Source: Streptosporangiaceae bacterium (lineage in GTDB: Bacteria; Actinomycetota; Actinomycetes; Streptosporangiales; Streptosporangiaceae). From it: a DNA stretch of 8,429 bases. The stretch spans positions 1 through 8,429 of the forward strand of contig JASIBJ010000513.1 in assembly GCA_030045215.1 (NCBI GenBank). Reading direction: 5' to 3'. Positions 4,231 through 8,429 of the stretch are shown in pieces. The notes beneath the pieces are model-generated. The model worked only from the letters and a program-made list of their open reading frames with translations, was not told the DNA's origin and searched no databases. Both the position numbers and the translations under genes were made by a program. Each line of letters starts with the position of its first letter. Position 1 is the first letter of the stretch.

Positions 4231-7200
4231 CTAACTGCGGATGTGCACCAGGGCCGACAGACTCGGTAGGCCACGGCCCAGCTTGTTCGCGGCCTGCACC
4301 TGGAACTGCCAGATGCCCGCCTTGAGGTGGCGCAGGGTGATCTTGGTGGCATCCCTGCCTGCCGCCGCGCTGAATTCCCTGGTCAGCTTGCCGTTGCTGG
4401 CCACTGTGTAAGCGGTAATGACATAACCCGTCACCGCACTGCCGCCGTTGTCGCTGGGTGGCTTCCAGCTGACGGTCGCGCTGCTGACCGACGAGCGTGC
4501 CGTCACGTCCCGCGGTGCTGACGGCGAGCTCTTGGTGTAGGTGAAAGTGACGTGCGGGTTGGCCGCGCTGCGAGGCTCAGGCGGATTGGTCAGCGTTCCG
4601 CCCAGCGTCGTGATTGTGATATCTACCTTCGTGCCCGCTTTGCCGGGTGGAGCCAGCACCTCGAACGGAGCGCTCGGCGTAAACGCCGGGCTGGTCACGA
4701 TGGTTCCGGGAGTCTTACCGAAGAACACGCCGGTGATATCAGAGTCCAGCTGGCCGTTAATGTCGACGGCAGTACCGCCATGCGCCGGGCCTGACGCCGG
4801 GCTGCTGGATGTCAGCACCGGCCGTCCCTCGTAGGTGAGGGTGTAAGTGTCCACGCTCGGGTCGGGAGCCGAGCAGCCGGTCACGCTGCACAGCAGCACA
4901 TCGGTGGGCGCGTCGTAGCCCTGGGGCACCACCACCGTCAGTGACGTGTCGGTCTGGCGTGTGAAGGTTGTCGACGTCGAGGTCAGGCTCGGCAGCACCT
5001 GGACCTGGAACACCACGCTGGCGACGTCCGACAGGCCCTGCCCGGTGATGGTCAGGTTAGCGGGGTCGGCTTGATTGCCCACGTGCTGCGACAGCCCGGT
5101 GAGCTCGGGCGTGCCCGCATAGCTGAACGAGGACACGTTCGACAGCTGCTGCCCGCTGCTGACCGAGATCGGGGCGGAAGTCGGCTCGGTGCTCGGGGCC
5201 GCTGGCGGGATCCCGACCGCGATCTGGGTGGCGGAGATGCCCTCGACGTCGAAGTCCTGCGAGAAGTTGATCCCCGCCGGGCCGACATTGACCCAGTAGA
5301 GCGTGAGCAGGTTGAAGCCGGTTCCGGTGATCACGTCGGTGGAGGTGCCATTCTCGCTCGCGTACTGCGGGCTCACCGAGGTGATGTGCGGTGCCGCGGA
5401 GTAGTCGTACTCCTCCGGCTGCGGGTCAACCTCGCAGCCGCAGCCCGCCGGGGCGAGCAAGGCCCCATCAGGCTGGAAGACGAGCGGACCCGAATAGGCA
5501 GGCAGGATGGTGGGGCCCGAGCTGGTCCCGTCCGGCGTGGTGACCGTGACGGCGACCGCGCAGATGCCCTGCGAGGCGCTCACCGCGCAGTTTCCGTCGC
5601 TAGCCGGAACGGTCACGCTGATCTCGTTGTCGCTCAGCACGGTGAAGGAGGTCGCCGCAACGTCGCCGAACTCCACGTTCGTGGCGCCGGTGAGCCCGGC
5701 GCCGACGATGTCCACGGTGTTGCCGCCGCCGATCGGCCCGGTGGACGGCCCGACGTAGTCGACGGCCGGGCCGCCCGATGAGTTAGCCGTGTAGTGGTAT
5801 ACGGACTTCTGGGTCAGCGCACTGGACTGCCGTGGGCTGCCCGCGGTCACGACCGTGACGTTCGCGCCGCCGGCGACGCCGGGCGGGCTGTTGGCCGGCG
5901 GGAAATAGGCAGGGATGGTGACGGTGACCGTCGTCGGTGCCCAGCCGGTCACCTGCGCGGCGACGTTACCAAAGAAGACCTTTCCCTGCGTGCTGCCGAA
6001 GTCGCTGCCGTTGATCTGCAGCGTTCCGCCGCCGGCGATGCCGGAGTTGCCGCTGGTCTGGGTCAGCCCGGACACCTGCGGTCTCGGCACTGTGTCCAGG
6101 CCCGCCGCGTCCGCGCAGAGCTGCGCTGCCAGTCCGGGATCGCCGTTGGCGTCGGTGATCCGCGGCGTGCCCAGGCCGCTGGCCATGTCATATCCGCGGC
6201 GCGTGGTCCAGTTTGTCCCATTGCCCACTTCGAGGTTGTCGTTGTTACCGACAGTGACGTCGCTGAAGGCGTCGGCGTAACCCGAACTGGACCCCACCTC
6301 GTACAGCAGCGGAGTGGCGAAGCCGAGACCCAGGCCGCCGGGCAGGGAGTTGCAGGCCGTGGTGCTGTTGATCTCGGCCAGCATGGCGGCCCATAGCGGC
6401 GTCGACGAAGACGTGCCGCCGATGATGAACCACTGCCCGTCGTACACGATAGTGATGCCGGTCTGCGGGTCGGCCACAGCGCTCACGTCAGGCGCCTCAC
6501 GGCAGGCGGTGTCGGCCGGCAGCGTAGTGCCGAGGCCCTGCAGGTGATAGTTGTCCGCGGCCCCCGACGGGTCATTGCTGCACGGCTCGGTAGCAGCGGT
6601 CTGCGGCACGACAACCCCGGACTGCCACGGCGGCTGCTCCCAAGCCTCAGACAGGCCGCCGCCTCCGGCACCGCCGGAGTTTCCGTTGTTCCACACCTGC
6701 TCGGTCGGTGGCTCGTTCGCCTTGGTGATCGTGGTACCGCCGACCGAGGTCACGTACGGCTGGCTGGCCGGGTCCTGCACGGACAGGTCCGCGGCGACCG
6801 GAGTTGACGCGTGCTCGGCGCAGCTGTCAGATCCGTCGTCACCAGCGTCGTTGAAGACCGTCTGGCCTTGCGCCGCCATCTGCTCAAAGATCTCGTTCTC
6901 GGCCGGGAGCACGCCGGGCGCGCCCTGCTGCTGGACTGTCTCGCACAGCCCCCAGCTGCTGGTTGCCTGGCGCGCGTCGTCAGCGATCGCCATCTGGTTC
7001 CAGGTGTCGAGCGGGCCGAAGTCGTCATCCATGTTCGGCCCGGAGAACACGTGGATCTTCGCGTCCGGCGCGATGGCCGACACGTTGTCCACGTCCAGCG
7101 CCGCCTCGCCGGAGCCAGGCCCGGTCCCCGGTCCGCCGTCGACGTTGGTGACGGTGATCTGGCTGGTGTGACTCGCGCCGAAGTAGCACTGATCGAATGT

Positions 7201-8133
7201 CTGCACGTCCGACAGCTCGAACGGCTCGAGCTCGTAGACGTCCACCGTCTGGCCCTGGCCCAGGTCACCGGCGCTGTACAGCGGGTCCAGGCCATAGACG
7301 TAAGCCACCTGCTGGTCGGTCAGCGCGCCGAACTGCTCCAGCGCGGCCGCAGCCGGGCAGGCCACCGGCCCGCCATCAGACCTGGTGCTGGTCAGGCTTG
7401 GTCCCTCGATGCGGCCGTGCTCCAGCGACTTCAGCGGCCTCATCAAGTCGTTGCTCTCGTGCACCAGCGCGTTCAGGCCGATGACAGCCTGGACATCATG
7501 GGCAATGGAGGCGGGTAGCCGGACGGGCGAGGTGGTGGCCCGGCCGATGCCGCCGCCGGCCAGCCTGACCCGCTGCAGGCCGGTGTGGAAGGCTGCCTCG
7601 ATGCGGGAGGCAGAGCCGGAGAAGCTGACCAGCAGACGGTTAGCGGAAACGGCGCCGACCTTCAGGCCGTCCCTGGCCAGCTGGTTCTCCACCGCCTTGA
7701 CCGCCGCCGGGCTGGGGCCGAACCGCTGCGCAAACTGGCCCCTCGACAGGTACTGGTGGAACTGCCGGGATCGGGGATCAGAGGTCTCGTCGATGAACTT
7801 GGTCACGGCCTGCTGGTTCGGCAGCCGCATGGCAATGGCCGCGGTGATCTGCGAGCTGCCGGTGACCGCTCCGATGGCGCGGTCACCGGGGAGAATCCGC
7901 GCCGCCGCCTGAACCGGGACAAGGCGAGAGAGCTCGGTCCCGGCCTGTCGGTCGGGTGCGGTGCCGGGCTTAGCCGTGGCGCTGGCCGCGGCAGCCGGTA
8001 TGGCGAGTGCGAGCGCTAGGGTCAGCGCGGCGGTTCCGGAATAAAGCCGACGGCGCCCGGGCGTGGATGCCGCGATGCGGGCGAGAGCGGGCGGCAGGTA
8101 CCTTCGTCGGCCCCTGCTTTGCGGAGATGACAT
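4231..8133 (-). CDS. Secreted sedolisin (S53) serine-carboxyl protease with prodomain, TIG domains and fibronectin type III domain
   Basis: A 1300-residue extracellular endopeptidase. A signal peptide covers about 1-54: a long basic region with GRRRLY, a hydrophobic core at 33-50, and a likely cut after ASATA. A kumamolisin-type prodomain follows (about 69-235; SDPRSRQFHQYLS, then FGPSPAAVKAVENQL), normally removed by self-cleavage at acid pH. The catalytic domain (about 255-675) keeps the S53 residues: Glu343 and Asp347 (GEAALDVD), Asp432 as oxyanion residue (DAGDDGS) and Ser575 (GGTSSSTP). Glu301 and Trp394 match the extended kumamolisin Glu/Trp network. Asp625 and Asp649 fit the C-terminal calcium site. 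About five TIG/IPT domains (684-1200) and one fibronectin type III domain (1204-1299) follow. ATG 8133 has GAAGGG six bases upstream. It has its own candidate promoter and a strong terminator. It probably degrades protein outside the cell; the accessory domains may bind a substrate or surface (inference). Confidence 0.95.
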   Translation of the reverse strand: MSSPQSRGRRRYLPPALARIAASTPGRRRLYSGTAALTLALALAIPAAAASATAKPGTAPDRQAGTELSRLVPVQAAARILPGDRAIGAVTGSSQITAAIAMRLPNQQAVTKFIDETSDPRSRQFHQYLSRGQFAQRFGPSPAAVKAVENQLARDGLKVGAVSANRLLVSFSGSASRIEAAFHTGLQRVRLAGGGIGRATTSPVRLPASIAHDVQAVIGLNALVHESNDLMRPLKSLEHGRIEGPSLTSTRSDGGPVACPAAAALEQFGALTDQQVAYVYGLDPLYSAGDLGQGQTVDVYELEPFELSDVQTFDQCYFGASHTSQITVTNVDGGPGTGPGSGEAALDVDNVSAIAPDAKIHVFSGPNMDDDFGPLDTWNQMAIADDARQATSSWGLCETVQQQGAPGVLPAENEIFEQMAAQGQTVFNDAGDDGSDSCAEHASTPVAADLSVQDPASQPYVTSVGGTTITKANEPPTEQVWNNGNSGGAGGGGLSEAWEQPPWQSGVVVPQTAATEPCSNDPSGAADNYHLQGLGTTLPADTACREAPDVSAVADPQTGITIVYDGQWFIIGGTSSSTPLWAAMLAEINSTTACNSLPGGLGLGFATPLLYEVGSSSGYADAFSDVTVGNNDNLEVGNGTNWTTRRGYDMASGLGTPRITDANGDPGLAAQLCADAAGLDTVPRPQVSGLTQTSGNSGIAGGGTLQINGSDFGSTQGKVFFGNVAAQVTGWAPTTVTVTIPAYFPPANSPPGVAGGANVTVVTAGSPRQSSALTQKSVYHYTANSSGGPAVDYVGPSTGPIGGGNTVDIVGAGLTGATNVEFGDVAATSFTVLSDNEISVTVPASDGNCAVSASQGICAVAVTVTTPDGTSSGPTILPAYSGPLVFQPDGALLAPAGCGCEVDPQPEEYDYSAAPHITSVSPQYASENGTSTDVITGTGFNLLTLYWVNVGPAGINFSQDFDVEGISATQIAVGIPPAAPSTEPTSAPISVSSGQQLSNVSSFSYAGTPELTGLSQHVGNQADPANLTITGQGLSDVASVVFQVQVLPSLTSTSTTFTRQTDTSLTVVVPQGYDAPTDVLLCSVTGCSAPDPSVDTYTLTYEGRPVLTSSSPASGPAHGGTAVDINGQLDSDITGVFFGKTPGTIVTSPAFTPSAPFEVLAPPGKAGTKVDITITTLGGTLTNPPEPRSAANPHVTFTYTKSSPSAPRDVTARSSVSSATVSWKPPSDNGGSAVTGYVITAYTVASNGKLTREFSAAAGRDATKITLRHLKAGIWQFQVQAANKLGRGLPSLSALVHIRS
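4528..6084 (-). repeat. Tract of about five diverged TIG/IPT domains within the sedolisin
   Basis: Protein residues 684-1202 hold successive immunoglobulin-like TIG/IPT units, each opening with a pattern like P-x-(V/I/L)-(T/S)-x-(V/L/S)-x-P-x-x-G followed by an hydrophobic-x-GxG(F/L) strand: about 684-783 (VSGLTQTSGNSGIAGGG, INGSDFG), 791-880 (VGPSTGPIGGGNTVDIVGAG), 915-1006 (ITSVSPQYASENGTS, ITGTGF), 1008-1102 (LTGLSQHVGNQ, ITGQGL) and 1105-1200 (LTSSSPASGPAHGGT, INGQL). The units are clearly diverged at protein level and I saw no exact DNA repeats, so this is old domain duplication. The third and fourth are the least typical. The fibronectin type III domain follows at 4234-4524. Confidence 0.7.
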
Positions 8134-8251
8134 GGCGGACCCTTCTGAAACACGATTGCGTGTGCGGGATCCTCGTCAAGCGGGGGAGGACGAGCATCAG
8201 CCAAAGCTGTTAGCTGCGGCGCAAGCGGCCCAGCCGCCGTCGCCGAAGGCA

Positions 8252-8280
8252 ATCATGCTCGCCGGTCACACACAGGTCAA
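8252..8280 (-). promoter_or_regulatory. Candidate promoter of the sedolisin gene
   Basis: Reading the minus strand, TTGACC (8280-8275; five of six matches to TTGACA) is followed after exactly 17 bases by CATGAT (8257-8252; four of six matches to TATAAT). The predicted start near 8245 would give a 5' leader of about 110 bases before the ATG at 8133. The spacing is ideal but the -10 box is imperfect. A second TTGACG further downstream has no good -10 partner. Confidence 0.45.
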
Positions 8281-8429
8281 TAGCATCACATGCCGTTCTT
8301 AATTCTTTTTACACCATTCGCCTGATAAATTGCGGCAGCGGATTCTGGCGGTATTCGAGTGGGTTTCATCGGAGATCGAAAGCACCCTCCCGCCTCCCGT
8401 GGATTGAAAATGCACCAGACCCGCCCGGC
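8281..8429. other. Upstream intergenic DNA with an AT-rich patch, no gene seen
   Basis: This edge stretch holds an AT-rich patch (about 8297-8330) next to the candidate sedolisin promoter, and a purine/pyrimidine-biased run of C-triplets (about 8385-8399). No frame on either strand carries recognisable protein motifs. An ATG at 8410 on the plus strand leads to the window edge after six codons without a clear ribosome-binding site, so a divergent gene starting there cannot be judged. Confidence 0.4.

Noticed and set aside
5071..5781. Long plus-strand open frames opposite the sedolisin gene (also 5794-6396, 6551-7171, 6811-7518, 7385-7912)
   Set aside because: They are the expected antisense openness of a GC-rich gene with strong third-position bias, rich in Arg/Ala/Gly without domains, while the minus-strand frame has clear catalytic motifs.
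8385..8400. G-rich run on the minus strand as a G-quadruplex
   Set aside because: One of the G runs is only two bases long, so only a weak two-layer structure is possible; such runs are frequent in GC-rich genomes.

Overview
The window is GC-rich DNA with strong G/C preference at third codon positions, GTG starts beside ATG starts, and hairpin terminators lacking a U-tract. This fits a high-GC actinomycete (Actinomycetota); the large secreted sedolisin with TIG and fibronectin domains suggests a soil type, possibly acid-tolerant. The genus cannot be told from the sequence. No rRNA, tRNA, CRISPR array, complete mobile element or phage gene was seen.

Layout, left to right: (1) 1-857, minus strand, the first 285 residues of an acyl-CoA thioesterase/BAAT-type alpha/beta hydrolase that runs off the left edge. 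(2) 858-1013, a divergent intergenic region with an AT-rich patch carrying a TATAAT promoter that appears to start transcription on, or next to, the start codon of gene 3. (3) 1014-1568, plus strand, a cysteine dioxygenase-family thiol dioxygenase, followed by a hairpin terminator. (4) 1569-2026, a 458-base gap with one weak small ORF. (5) 2027-2758, plus strand, an FkbM-family SAM-dependent methyltransferase. (6) 2772-4016, minus strand, an FAD/NAD(P)-dependent ferredoxin-reductase-type oxidoreductase, convergent with gene 5 and only 13 bases from it. (7) 4017-4230, a structured intergenic region with a perfect 13-bp terminator stem and two overlapping smaller stems. (8) 4231-8133, minus strand, a 1300-residue secreted sedolisin (S53) with signal peptide, prodomain, catalytic domain, about five TIG/IPT domains and one fibronectin type III domain. 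(9) 8134-8429, its upstream region with a candidate promoter.

The genes do not form one obvious pathway. The thiol dioxygenase and the CoA-thioester hydrolase are divergent and may share control; a link through 3-mercaptopropionate or taurine-type compounds is possible but only inferred. The protease is a self-contained secretion unit with its own promoter and terminator. The reductase has no visible ferredoxin or P450 partner here. I found no convincing undescribed system. The most useful observations are the near-leaderless promoter, the changed substrate-binding position in the dioxygenase, the domain and cysteine layout of the protease, and the competing hairpins upstream of the reductase.
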